The position numbers and the translations under genes are program-made. The notes under the pieces were generated by a model. That model did not search any database. It was not told the origin of the DNA and was given only the letters and a program-made list of their open reading frames with translations. DNA of 53,017 bases, taken from Oscillibacter sp. GTDB taxonomy: Bacteria > Bacillota > Clostridia > Oscillospirales > Oscillospiraceae. Positions 16,485 to 24,068 of this stretch are shown here, piece by piece. The first letter of the stretch is position 1. Each line of letters begins with the position of its first letter. The DNA is taken from assembly GCA_022791875.1 (NCBI GenBank), contig JAAVZX010000084.1, positions 1 through 53,017 on the forward strand, written 5' to 3'.

Positions 16485-17972
16485 ATGAAAGAGAGCAACA
16501 ACAAGGTCCTGACTCGGGCCCTTGGGCTCCCGGAGTGCATCACGATCACCGCGGGCGCGGTCATCGGCGTGGGCCTGTTCACCACGGGCTCGTCCCAGGT
16601 GGGCATCATGGGCAGCTCTATCATCGTGGCAACCATCATCGCCTTCCTTCTGGTCCTGTGGCCCGCCGCCATCTACGGCGAAATGAGCGCGGCGCTGCCC
16701 TTGGCCGGCGGAACCTACGCCTATGCAAAGCGGGCTATCAACTACCCCGTGGCCGTCTTTTGCAGCTGGAACTACACCGTGGCCCAGATCGGCATCGGCG
16801 GCGCGGAGGCCCTGGCCTTCGCCAACTACTGGGCCATTCTGATGGAGGCCCTGGGCGTGCCCTGGAACGTGGACCCCAGAATCACCGCCAGCGCCCTGTT
16901 CATCATCTTCGTCGCCGTCAACTATTTCGGCATCGAGTTCGCCGGAAAGTGGCAGAACTGCTCCATGTACTTCTTCTGGGGCGCTTCCATCGTGTGGTTC
17001 ATCAGCGTGTTCAACAAGATGGACTTCGCCCGCTTCACCTCCCCCATCGCCGGGATTCCCGCCAGCGTCACCTCTTTCGCTACCGTCGTCCTGATGGTCT
17101 GGTGGTGCTTCGCGGGCTTCGAGACCGCCGTGGGCATGGGCGCTGAGGTCAAGTTCCCCAAGATTACCCTGCCCCGGGCCCTGTGCCTGTCCCCGTTCAT
17201 CGTCTTCGGCGTCAACGCCCTGTTCCAGTGGTTCCTGGTGGGCCTGACCCCCGCCTCTGAGCTGGCCGGTCTGGCTACCGCCGACGCCCCCTTCGCGTTC
17301 TGCATGAGCACCGCGGGCATCGTGGGCATCCCTGTGATCATCCTCTGCCTGGGCATCACCTTCGGCGGCGATTTCTCCACCATGAACCCCTGCGTCACCG
17401 GCCCCGCGCGCTATATGTACGTCATGTCCAACGACGGCAATATGCCGAAAGCCTTCGGCAAGCTGCACCCGAAGTACAACACGCCGTACATTTCCATTCT
17501 TGTGGTCGGCATCCTCGGCGTCCTGCTGATTTCCACCGGTTCCATCGCCATTCTGGCTGCCATGTGCGCCTTCTGCCAGATGACCTGCTACATCATCGGC
17601 TATATTTCCTACCTCATGCTCCAGAAAAAGGAGCCGGACCTGGAGCGCCCCTTCAAGGTCCCCTTCGGCACCTTCGGCGCGTATTTCAGCATCGTCGCCT
17701 ACTTCGTCCTGGCCATCCTGGCCCTGGACCTGAACGCCCTCCCGTTTAACCTCGGCTTCGACGCAATCTGCATCGCCTACTATTTCATCTACGTCCGCAA
17801 ACGCCCCATCCCCCAGGAGTCCGTAGACGTGGAACTCCTCACCCTCCAGAGCGCCGACCCCTCCCCGGAGGAAAAAGCCGCCCTGGACAAGCAGTTCCAA
17901 ATCTGGAAGATTGGCGCCCTCGGCGTGTTCGTCGTTGCGCTGCTCCTGTTCCTGGTCAGCTACGTGCTGTAA
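16485..17972 (+). CDS. APC-family amino acid permease
   Basis: A 495-residue transporter with about 12 membrane helices. ECITITAGAVIGVGLFTTGS (residues 16-35) is the APC substrate-binding unwound helix 1, LPLAGGTYAYAKRAINYPVA is helix 2/3, and a cytoplasmic C-terminal tail follows MLQKKEPDLERPFKVP. It probably imports an amino acid or amine. The coding strand is rich in C-ending codons. RBS AAGGAGGAGAGACTTTC precedes the ATG. The divergent AraC gene is the likely regulator; the substrate cannot be named. Confidence 0.92.
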   Translation: MKESNNKVLTRALGLPECITITAGAVIGVGLFTTGSSQVGIMGSSIIVATIIAFLLVLWPAAIYGEMSAALPLAGGTYAYAKRAINYPVAVFCSWNYTVAQIGIGGAEALAFANYWAILMEALGVPWNVDPRITASALFIIFVAVNYFGIEFAGKWQNCSMYFFWGASIVWFISVFNKMDFARFTSPIAGIPASVTSFATVVLMVWWCFAGFETAVGMGAEVKFPKITLPRALCLSPFIVFGVNALFQWFLVGLTPASELAGLATADAPFAFCMSTAGIVGIPVIILCLGITFGGDFSTMNPCVTGPARYMYVMSNDGNMPKAFGKLHPKYNTPYISILVVGILGVLLISTGSIAILAAMCAFCQMTCYIIGYISYLMLQKKEPDLERPFKVPFGTFGAYFSIVAYFVLAILALDLNALPFNLGFDAICIAYYFIYVRKRPIPQESVDVELLTLQSADPSPEEKAALDKQFQIWKIGALGVFVVALLLFLVSYVL

Positions 17973-17981
17973 GTGCCTGCC

Positions 17982-18313
17982 TACGGGGGGCCTCCGGCGG
18001 CTTCCTTTTCTCGAGAGAAAAGGAAGCGAAAAGAGCTTTAACTCGACGCGAATCTGGTGGTTGCGTAGGCTTTCTGCGTGATTACGCGGCGGGTGCGAAG
18101 TGGTCCTTACCTCGATACGAGGTAAGGACCACTGGATTTTTTATGTTCTCAACAAGAAAATCTGTGGGTCATACCGGTTCGGTATGACCCACACGCAATT
18201 CTATCGTTACCGTGTGACAGGCTACATCAACCACCAGAGTACAGAGCGGATCTAAAGCTCTTTTTGGTTACTTTTTCTCTCGAGAAAAAGTAACCCGCCG
18301 GAGGCCCCCCGTA
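17982..18313. mobile_element. MITE-like composite element with 19-bp inverted ends
   Basis: A 332-bp intergenic element. The left end TACGGGGGGCCTCCGGCGG (17982-18000) is exactly mirrored by the right end CCGCCGGAGGCCCCCCGTA (18295-18313). Inside are four hairpins: CTTCCTTTTCTC/GAGAAAAGGAAG (18001-18026), a 16-bp stem AGTGGTCCTTACCTCG (18099-18133, followed by a T tract), GTGGGTCATACC/GGTATGACCCAC (18164-18192), and GGTTACTTTTTCTC/GAGAAAAAGTAACC (18266-18295). The motif CGTTACCGTGTGACA lies at 18204-18218. There is no ORF. It could be a miniature transposable element, or paired solo repeats. Confidence 0.7.
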
Positions 18314-18417
18314 AATTTCTCCGCACAACCCCAAACTTTTCCGCCCCCTCGCCCGTCTATATAACAAAGCCGCCCAACCCGGAAGGCGCGCCGATGGGCT
18401 GCGGAAAGGAGGAAATT

Positions 18418-18888
18418 GTGTCACACACCCAAACCATCACCGACTACCTGATCGAAAACCAAAATCAATTCTACCGCTACGCGTTCTCCTGCCTCCACAA
18501 TCGGGAGGAAGCTCTGGACGCCGTGCAGACCGCCGTCTGCCGCGCCCTGGAGCGCGAGGGCACCCTCCGGAATCCCGACGCAGTGCGGACTTGGTTCTAC
18601 CGTATCCTCGTCAACGTTTGCACCGACGCCCTCCGCGTCCGGAGCCGTACCGTTCCCTTCCCAGACGCGGAAGTTTCCTACGAGGACCCCGCGCCAGAGG
18701 GCGACCTGGCACGGCGGGTGGACGGGCTGACACCGGAGATCGGGACCGTCATTAAGCTGCGCTTCTACGAGGAATTGAGTTTGAAGGAAATCGCCGCCGT
18801 AACTGGATGCAACATCAACACTGTGAAAACACGCCTGTATACAGGTTTGCGCCAGCTGAGAGTAACTTTGGAAGGAGAATTAGAATGA
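18418..18888 (+). CDS. ECF-type RNA polymerase sigma factor (SigV-like)
   Basis: A 156-residue sigma-70 family protein. Region 2 is about 12-75 (NQFYRYAFSCLHNREEALDA, then DAVRTWFYRILVNVC) and region 4 about 100-150 (IGTVIKLRFYEELSLKEIAA, VTGCNINTVKTRLYTGLRQL). The GTG start at 18418 follows AAAGGAGG; the upstream ATG gives a poor N-terminus. Its stop overlaps the next gene's ATG (ATGA), and that gene is an RsiV-like anti-sigma factor. By analogy with sigma-V/RsiV of Bacillus and Enterococcus it may answer envelope damage such as lysozyme; that is inference. Confidence 0.9.
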   Translation: MSHTQTITDYLIENQNQFYRYAFSCLHNREEALDAVQTAVCRALEREGTLRNPDAVRTWFYRILVNVCTDALRVRSRTVPFPDAEVSYEDPAPEGDLARRVDGLTPEIGTVIKLRFYEELSLKEIAAVTGCNINTVKTRLYTGLRQLRVTLEGELE

Positions 18889-19724
18889 AAAATTTTGATC
18901 GCGCCCGAGAAGCGTATGAAAACACTCCCATCCCCCAGGAGCTGGACCAACGCGTCCGCGCGGGTATCCAGCAGGGGCGTAAAAACCGCCGCCAGCGCAC
19001 GGTACGCCGCTGGCTGAGCGCCGCCGCGTGCTTCGCGGTGCTGGTCGCAGCGCTGAACGTCTCCCCCACCATCGCTAAGGCCGCGGCAGAGGTCCCCGTG
19101 CTGGGTGGGCTGTTCCGCGTCATGACCTTCATCAGCTACGACGCCTCCGACGGCGGCATCAACTACGTGGTGTCGGTCCCCCGCCTGGAGTCCGACGCCG
19201 ATTTGGCTGGGCAGGTCAACGCCGCCATCCGGCAGCGCGTAGACGCCCACACGGCCCGCGCCCGGCAGGATTGGGCGGATTATAAGGAAGCGTTCTTCGC
19301 CACCGGCGGCACGGAGGAAGAGTGGGGCGACCGGGAAATGGACGTGTTCGTAGGCTACGAGGTCATGAGCCAGACGGACACCCAGGTATCCTTCGTGGTC
19401 ACGCTGGCCGAGGGCTGGGTGTCCTCCATGGAGGAGCGCTACTACTACAATCTGGACCTTGCCGAAGACCGCGTCCTGACCCTCCAGGACGTGCTGGGCA
19501 AGGACTGGGTGGAGATCTGCAACGCCTCCATTCAGGAGCAGATCGCCGCCAGCGTGGACGAGGAAGGGTTCTCCTACTTCTTCGCACCGGAGGACGGCGG
19601 CTTCACCACCGTGGACGGGGACACGGGCTTCTATATCCGGGAGGACGGCACGGTGGTCGTGGCCTTCCCCCGCTATTCCATTGCCGCCGGTGCCGCCGGG
19701 ACTCCGGAGTTTCCCATTGGCTGA
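18885..19724 (+). CDS. RsiV-like anti-sigma factor (DUF3298 domain)
   Basis: A 279-residue type II membrane protein. A basic cytoplasmic N-terminus (NFDRAREAYENTPIPQEL, GRKNRRQRTVRRW) would bind the sigma factor, a single membrane helix spans about 43-60, then PTIAKAAAEVPVLGGLFRV resembles the signal-peptidase site of RsiV. The extracellular part has the DUF3298/DUF4163 features ISYDASDGGINYVVSVPRLE, YYYNLDLAEDRVLTLQDVLG and a C-terminal FYIREDGTVVVAFPRYSIAA. RsiV binds lysozyme and is then cleaved to free sigma-V. The lysozyme ligand here is inference. Translation is coupled to the sigma gene. Confidence 0.85.
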   Translation: MKNFDRAREAYENTPIPQELDQRVRAGIQQGRKNRRQRTVRRWLSAAACFAVLVAALNVSPTIAKAAAEVPVLGGLFRVMTFISYDASDGGINYVVSVPRLESDADLAGQVNAAIRQRVDAHTARARQDWADYKEAFFATGGTEEEWGDREMDVFVGYEVMSQTDTQVSFVVTLAEGWVSSMEERYYYNLDLAEDRVLTLQDVLGKDWVEICNASIQEQIAASVDEEGFSYFFAPEDGGFTTVDGDTGFYIREDGTVVVAFPRYSIAAGAAGTPEFPIG

Positions 19725-19758
19725 AACGTGCGTGAAATGAACGGATGCTGTGAAAAAA

Positions 19759-19788
19759 GACGCCTGCGCCGGGTTCGGTGCAGGCGTC
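19759..19788. terminator. Hairpin after the sigma/anti-sigma operon
   Basis: GACGCCTGC / GCAGGCGTC stem. The T run (TTTTTT) lies on the minus-strand side, and the plus strand continues CTCGCATCTTCC. Termination of the rsiV-like transcript is plausible but weakly supported. Confidence 0.45.
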
Positions 19789-19901
19789 CTCGCATCTTCC
19801 CGCGAAGAAAGCAGAATCAGGGATTGTGAAACCCTTCCTCCTGTGGTAAAATAGCCCTCGTACCCGCGGCTTTATTTTTTCGCAGTTTGGAGGATTTCTC
19901 T

Positions 19902-20564
19902 ATGAAACGCTGGCTATCCCTGCTTCTCAGCCTGCTTCTGGCTCTGATGCTGGCGGGCTGCGGCGCGCTCGAAAGCGCGGACCTGCCTGTCCAGACGCCC
20001 CCGCCCGCCTCCGATACGGAGGCAACCCTGCCCACGGAAGAGGACACGTCCCCCGAGTCCCCGCCGGAGGTCCCGCCCGAAGTCCTGCCCGAGGCCCCGC
20101 CCGAAAACGAAGACGGCGACGGCGGCGAGGACGGCGACTGGGAATCCCTGCCCGAGGGTTCTCCCATCTCCGCTCCCTGTTCATCCGACGTCCCGGAGCT
20201 GGTGGAGTCCCTGGTGGACGAGGACGGCAACTATACTTCCAAGGACGACGTCGCCCTCTACATCCACCTCTACGGCCATCTCCCCGGCAATTTCATCACC
20301 AAAAAGGAGGCCCAGGCCCTGGGCTGGTCCGGCGGCTCCCTGGAACCCTACGCCCCCGGCAAGTGCATCGGCGGCAGCCGCTTCGGAAACTACGAGGGCC
20401 TGCTCCCCGAGGCCGAGGGCCGTACCTACACCGAGTGCGACATCGACACCCTGGGCGCTGACCGCCGCGGCGCCAAGCGCATCGTCTTCTCCAACGACGG
20501 CCTCATCTACTACACCGGCGACCACTATGAGAGCTTCACCCTGCTCTATGGAGACGAGCCATGA
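19902..20564 (+). CDS. Lipoprotein barnase-type ribonuclease
   Basis: A 220-residue protein with a lipoprotein signal (hydrophobic 3-17, lipobox LAGC with Cys20), a Pro/Glu-rich spacer (about 30-90), then a barnase/RNase N1-type domain (about 115-217). Barnase landmarks are present: EGRTYTECDID (E178 matches catalytic E73), KRIVFSNDGLIYYTGDHYESF with R193 (R87) and H208 (H102). It should cleave single-stranded RNA outside the membrane or after export. Barnase is normally a free secreted enzyme, so anchoring on a long acidic stalk is unusual. Start is the ATG after GGAGGATTTCTCT; the stop overlaps the barstar gene (ATGA). Confidence 0.9.
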   Translation: MKRWLSLLLSLLLALMLAGCGALESADLPVQTPPPASDTEATLPTEEDTSPESPPEVPPEVLPEAPPENEDGDGGEDGDWESLPEGSPISAPCSSDVPELVESLVDEDGNYTSKDDVALYIHLYGHLPGNFITKKEAQALGWSGGSLEPYAPGKCIGGSRFGNYEGLLPEAEGRTYTECDIDTLGADRRGAKRIVFSNDGLIYYTGDHYESFTLLYGDEP

Positions 20565-20839
20565 GAGAATTCACGCTGGACGGCGGCGCAGTCCGCGACC
20601 GCCGGGACCTCCACGCCGCCCTGGCCCAGGGCCTGGACTTCCCCCACTGGTATGGCCAAAACTTAGACGCCCTCCGGGACTGTCTGACGGACCTCCCGGA
20701 AACCCGCCTGACCGTGGCCAACCCCCAGGCCCTGGAGGACGCCCTGGGCGCGTACGCCGGACGCTTCCTCCGCGTCCTGGAGGACGCCGTGTCCGAGAAT
20801 CCCAACCTGCATTTATACCTGCAAAAGGAGGCGCAGTAA
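20561..20839 (+). CDS. Barstar-family ribonuclease inhibitor
   Basis: A 92-residue acidic protein with the barstar signature: an N-terminal strand ending in TLDG, LHAALAQGLDFPHWYGQNLDALRDCLTDLP (WYGQNLDALRDCL is the barnase-binding helix and loop, including the Asp equivalent to D39), and EDALGAYAGRFLRVLEDAV at the end. It would bind and block the adjacent ribonuclease in the cytoplasm. Its ATG overlaps the ribonuclease stop, so inhibitor synthesis is coupled to that of the nuclease. Confidence in the pair is high because family and order both match. Confidence 0.95.
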   Translation: MREFTLDGGAVRDRRDLHAALAQGLDFPHWYGQNLDALRDCLTDLPETRLTVANPQALEDALGAYAGRFLRVLEDAVSENPNLHLYLQKEAQ

Positions 20840-20840
20840 C

Positions 20841-21161
20841 TTGCCCGATCACTTCGATTTCCTGACCCTGGACTTCTTCACCCGCGCGTCCATCTACCCC
20901 GGCAGTCTGGGCACCTTCCGCTACCGCTTCCAGCGCACCGGCTGGATGAACGACGGCAGCATCCAGGCGTGGGTCTACGAGAACATCAGCTTCGAGCTGG
21001 CCCAGGACATCCAGACCCAGACCTTCCCCTGGACAGAGGAAGGTGTCGCCGATCTGAAAAACTGGCTGACCCAGCGCCTGGAGGAGCGCGGCACAGAGCC
21101 CTACCGCATCCCCTACCCGCCCCCGGCGGACACCGGCAAAACCGCCGATCAAGATCAATAA
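20841..21161 (+). CDS. Hypothetical protein in the barnase-barstar operon
   Basis: A 106-residue protein with a TTG start eleven bases after AAAAGGAGG, directly after barstar with a 1-bp gap. It is mostly soluble, aromatic-rich and without signal or membrane segments (DHFDFLTLDFFTRASIYPGS, FRYRFQRTGWMNDGSIQAWV, then a predicted helix LKNWLTQRLEERG and a Pro-rich tail). I do not recognise the family. Position suggests co-expression with the ribonuclease and inhibitor, but no function can be assigned; it could be an immunity or accessory protein or an unrelated passenger. Confidence 0.75.
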   Translation: MPDHFDFLTLDFFTRASIYPGSLGTFRYRFQRTGWMNDGSIQAWVYENISFELAQDIQTQTFPWTEEGVADLKNWLTQRLEERGTEPYRIPYPPPADTGKTADQDQ

Positions 21162-21179
21162 AAAGTGGAGGCACGCGCT

Positions 21180-21842
21180 ATGAATTTGAGCACCCTGGAT
21201 CTCCTGGACCTCTCCCACACCCTGGCGGAAGATTACCTGCGCCAATTCCCGTACCCCTGGGAAGCCCTCCCGGGCATTACGGATTTAATTCTGCACCTGG
21301 GCCCCCAGCTGAACCCCGACGAATACGAGGAACGCGCCCCCAAAATCTGGGTCCACAAAACAGCCCGGGTAGCCCCCACGGCCTACTTGGGCGAAGCCTG
21401 CATCATCGGCCCCGACACCCAGGTCCGCCACTGCGCCTTCGTCCGCGGCTCCGCATTAGTCGGCACGAACTGCGTCGTAGGCAACTCCGTGGAGCTGAAA
21501 AACGTAATCCTCTTCGACGGCGTCCAGACCCCCCATTACAACTATGTAGGCGACTCCATCCTGGGCTACAAGGCCCACATGGGCGCAGGCTCCATCACCT
21601 CCAACATCAAAGCCGACAAAAAGGACATCGTCATCAAAAACGGCCCCGACCTCATCGAAACCCACCGCCGCAAAATAGGCGCCATCCTCGGCGACTTCGC
21701 CGACGTAGGCTGCAACACCGTCCTGAACCCCGGCGTCATCATCGGCCGCCGCACCACCATCTACCCCGTCTCCTGCGTCCGCGGCACCGTGCCCCCCGAC
21801 TGCATCTACAAATCCGCAGACTGTATCGTTGCGCGGCACTGA
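21180..21842 (+). CDS. Left-handed beta-helix (hexapeptide) acyltransferase-like protein
   Basis: A 220-residue protein with an N-terminal helical region (NLSTLDLLDLSHTLAEDYLR) and a left-handed parallel beta-helix from about residue 60. The imperfect hexapeptide repeats include VHKTARVAPTAYLGEACIIG, HCAFVRGSALVGTNCVVGNS and the GlmU-like stretch HYNYVGDSILGYKAHMGAGS, then GAILGDFADVGCNTVLNPGV. It resembles the C-terminal acetyltransferase domain of GlmU without the pyrophosphorylase domain; nucleotidyltransferase-associated homologues exist in Clostridia. Acceptor unknown. RBS GTGGAGG lies eight bases before the ATG. It follows the barnase operon genes closely and may be co-transcribed. Confidence 0.85.
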   Translation: MNLSTLDLLDLSHTLAEDYLRQFPYPWEALPGITDLILHLGPQLNPDEYEERAPKIWVHKTARVAPTAYLGEACIIGPDTQVRHCAFVRGSALVGTNCVVGNSVELKNVILFDGVQTPHYNYVGDSILGYKAHMGAGSITSNIKADKKDIVIKNGPDLIETHRRKIGAILGDFADVGCNTVLNPGVIIGRRTTIYPVSCVRGTVPPDCIYKSADCIVARH

Positions 21843-21845
21843 GCC

Positions 21846-22012
21846 TACGGGGGGCTGCCAGCGGGGCTCCCCGCCTCCGGCGGCTTACTTTTCTTGAAAG
21901 AAAAGTAAGCAAAAGAACTTTAATACCGCTCTATGCTGCTGGTGATTGTTATAGCTTGTCACACGGTAACGCAGAAACTGCATGTGGGGCATACCTTGCT
22001 GGTATGCCCCAC
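21846..22012. repeat. Modular intergenic repeat, copy B4 plus C module
   Basis: Starts TACGGGGGGCTGCCAGCGGG, a variant of the shared core with an insertion before CCTCCGGCGG. A CTTACTTTTCTT/AAGAAAAGTAAG hairpin follows, then AAAAGAACTTTAATACC, the motif TGTCACACGGTAACG (21957-21971) and a GTGGGGCATACC/GGTATGCCCCAC hairpin (21984-22012). The last two modules recur at 23999-24057. Confidence 0.8.
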
Positions 22013-22029
22013 GTCCGGCTGGGGTTTTC

Positions 22030-23376
22030 TTACACCCCGCCCAAGAGTCGCTCCCGGCGGACGAGGTAATAGCCAATCCCCAACGCATCAGCCAAAAACC
22101 AGCCAATCGGGACAGACCACCAAATCCCCACCACACCAACAGCCGGCACCGCCGACAGCGCGTAAGCCAGCGCCACCCGTGTCCCCAGCGACGCCACCGT
22201 CAACACCACGCTCATCCCAGGACGCCCCAACGCGCGGTACAGACCGTAAAGCAAAAACAGGCACCCAATACCGCAGTAAAATACCCCTTCAATCCGCAGA
22301 TACCGCACGCCCTCCCGAATCACCTCGACCTCCGCGGCGTCGACAAAGAGCCCCATCAGCTGCTCCGCAAACACGAACACGATTCCAGACACCGCCAGGC
22401 TGAACGCTCCCGAGGCCAGCACCGCCCCACGGATCCCCGCCTGAATGCGCTCACGCTGCTTCGCGCCGTAGTTCTGGGCGGCGAAGGTGGAAAAAGCGCT
22501 TCCGAAGTCCTGGACCGGCATATAAGCGAAAGCGTCAATCTTCACTGCCGCAGCGAACGCAGCCATAACCGCAGGCCCGAAGCTGTTCACCAGCCCCTGG
22601 ACCATGAGAATCCCCAGATTCATCACGGACTGCTGCACGCAGGTCAGCACAGAGAAAGCGGCGGCCTCCCGCACGCTTCCGGCCTTCACCCGAAGCCCGC
22701 CCCGCCCCAGAAGGCTCCGCAGCGGCGGACAGGTCTTCAAAGCATACACAGCAATCCCCAAAGCGGCGGCATACTGCGCCAAAACGGTAGCCTCCGCCGC
22801 CCCCCGGACGCCCCGCCCAAGCCCAATTACGAACCACAAATCCATCACGATATTACCCACCGCGGCCCCCGCCAGAAACAGCAGCGGCACCACGGAATTC
22901 CCCACAGCGCGGAGGTAAGACGCGCAGTAATTATACACAAAGGAGGCCGGAATCCCCCAGAAAATGACAATCAAATAAGCCCGCATCAGCGGCCAGACTC
23001 TTCCAGGCACCCGCATAAACGTTTCCACAAAATCCAGGCACAAAAAGGACCCCAGCGTCAGCAAAACGGAAACCCCAGCCGTCAAGACAAAGGAAGCCGC
23101 CACACTCTCCCGAAGCCCCGCCTCATCCTTCTGCCCGAACCGAATCGAGAAAAGCGCCCCGCTCCCAAGGCAGAGCCCCAGCAAAATAGAGGTCAAAAAG
23201 GTCATCAAAGTAAACGACGACCCCACCGCCGCCAACGCATCCTTCCCCAGACACCGCCCCACAATCAGCGTATCCGCAATATTATAACACTGCTGAAGCA
23301 AATTCCCCAGAATCATAGGTGCAGCAAAAGCCAGCATCGCGCCCATAACGGGCCCTCTTGTCAAGTCACGGTTCAT
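22030..23376 (-). CDS. MATE-family efflux transporter
   Basis: A 448-residue membrane protein of the MATE type: GAMLAFAAPMILGNLLQQCY (helix 1), NIADTLIVGRCLGKDALAAV, SGALFSIRFGQKDEAGLRES, and NYGAKQRERIQAGIRG at the start of the second half. It probably exports cationic compounds; specificity unknown. The ATG at 23376 follows GAGGAGGCTATACAT; sequence further upstream is repeat. The 3' end abuts a repeat hairpin that could end transcription. It differs strongly from the 8996-10372 homologue, so it is not a recent duplicate. Confidence 0.93.
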   Translation of the reverse strand: MNRDLTRGPVMGAMLAFAAPMILGNLLQQCYNIADTLIVGRCLGKDALAAVGSSFTLMTFLTSILLGLCLGSGALFSIRFGQKDEAGLRESVAASFVLTAGVSVLLTLGSFLCLDFVETFMRVPGRVWPLMRAYLIVIFWGIPASFVYNYCASYLRAVGNSVVPLLFLAGAAVGNIVMDLWFVIGLGRGVRGAAEATVLAQYAAALGIAVYALKTCPPLRSLLGRGGLRVKAGSVREAAAFSVLTCVQQSVMNLGILMVQGLVNSFGPAVMAAFAAAVKIDAFAYMPVQDFGSAFSTFAAQNYGAKQRERIQAGIRGAVLASGAFSLAVSGIVFVFAEQLMGLFVDAAEVEVIREGVRYLRIEGVFYCGIGCLFLLYGLYRALGRPGMSVVLTVASLGTRVALAYALSAVPAVGVVGIWWSVPIGWFLADALGIGYYLVRRERLLGGV

Positions 23377-23392
23377 ATGTATAGCCTCCTCA

Positions 23393-23652
23393 TACGGGGG
23401 GCCTCCGGCGGCCAGGGGCTTTGCCCCTGGACCCCACCAGCCCTTTGAAAAGGGCTGGACCCCAAACTTTAATCTGGGACAAATCATGCTGATTTGCCCC
23501 AGAGGAAATTTTTTGTTCGCGTTCAGATTATACCACAAGAGCAGCAGAGAGTACAAGTAAAAAGTGATCTGCCAGGGTCCAGGGAGGCGCGTGCCTCCCT
23601 GGCGGAGAATCCAAGGAGGCAGAGCCTCCTTGGCCGCCGGAGGCCCCCCGTC
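23393..23652. mobile_element. MITE-like composite element, second copy type
   Basis: About 260 bp with TACGGGGGGCCTCCGGCGG at the left (23393-23411) and the mirrored CCGCCGGAGGCCCCCCGT at the right (23634-23651). Inside are hairpins CCAGGGGC/GCCCCTGG, CCAGCCCTTT/AAAGGGCTGG, CCAGGGAGGC/GCCTCCCTGG and CCAAGGAGGC/GCCTCCTTGG. The inside differs from the 17982 element although the ends are the same. There is no ORF. Confidence 0.65.
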
Positions 23653-23677
23653 CCCCCGCGGGGACCCACCAGGGCAA

Positions 23678-23990
23678 CAGCTTTTGGCCAAAATCAGCGT
23701 GCTTGCACAAGGCAAGAGTAGTTTTGCGTAAGATATTCAGGTTAAGGGGGGACATGTCTTTCCTGGCCCTGGAAGAATCTTCATCAAAAATAACATCTAA
23801 TGCCCGGTGGATCTGGTTTTCAATGGCCAATGCTTGCGTATTGCATAGGCAAATCTGTCGGCAGGCAGTACTCACGCTATGGTATGCCTTGCGGCAACTC
23901 CAGGAATTTTCGCAGCTATTCCTCTCTCTGCTTCCCGAATTCCTCCATATCCGTGAAGTCTTCTCCGTTGTATACCAAGGTACACAGCCC
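23678..23990 (-). pseudogene. Internally deleted ISAs1-family transposase
   Basis: Two segments of an ISAs1 (H-repeat) transposase are joined with most of the middle missing. The N-terminal piece (about 23890-23990, minus strand) reads NGEDFTDMEEFGKQREE, a stop, then LRKFLELPQGIP. The C-terminal piece (about 23678-23833) reads AIENQIHRALDVIFDEDSSR and SPLNLNILRKTTLALCKHA. The second piece holds the catalytic-domain end with the conserved E of the ALDV-F-ED-SR block. It is clearly dead. It sits between the composite repeat and a C module at 23999, so repeat-mediated deletion is possible. Confidence 0.75.
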
Positions 23991-23998
23991 GATAATAC

Positions 23999-24067
23999 TG
24001 TCACACGGTAACGGGGCGCATGCGAGTGGGGCCTTCCATTTGCATGAAAGGCCCCACACATTTTTTA
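23999..24067. repeat. C module repeat at the 3' end of asnB
   Basis: TGTCACACGGTAACG (23999-24013) and a GTGGGGCCTT / AAGGCCCCAC hairpin (24026-24057) followed by ACATTTTTTATTT, as in copies B1 and B4. It lies directly after the asnB stop and may act as its 3' hairpin. Confidence 0.7.
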
Positions 24068-24068
24068 T

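Noticed and set aside
16395-17900. 501-codon minus-strand ORF opposite the APC permease
   Set aside because: Shadow of a transporter; Glu/Gly/Asp/His-rich composition and no membrane or catalytic pattern.
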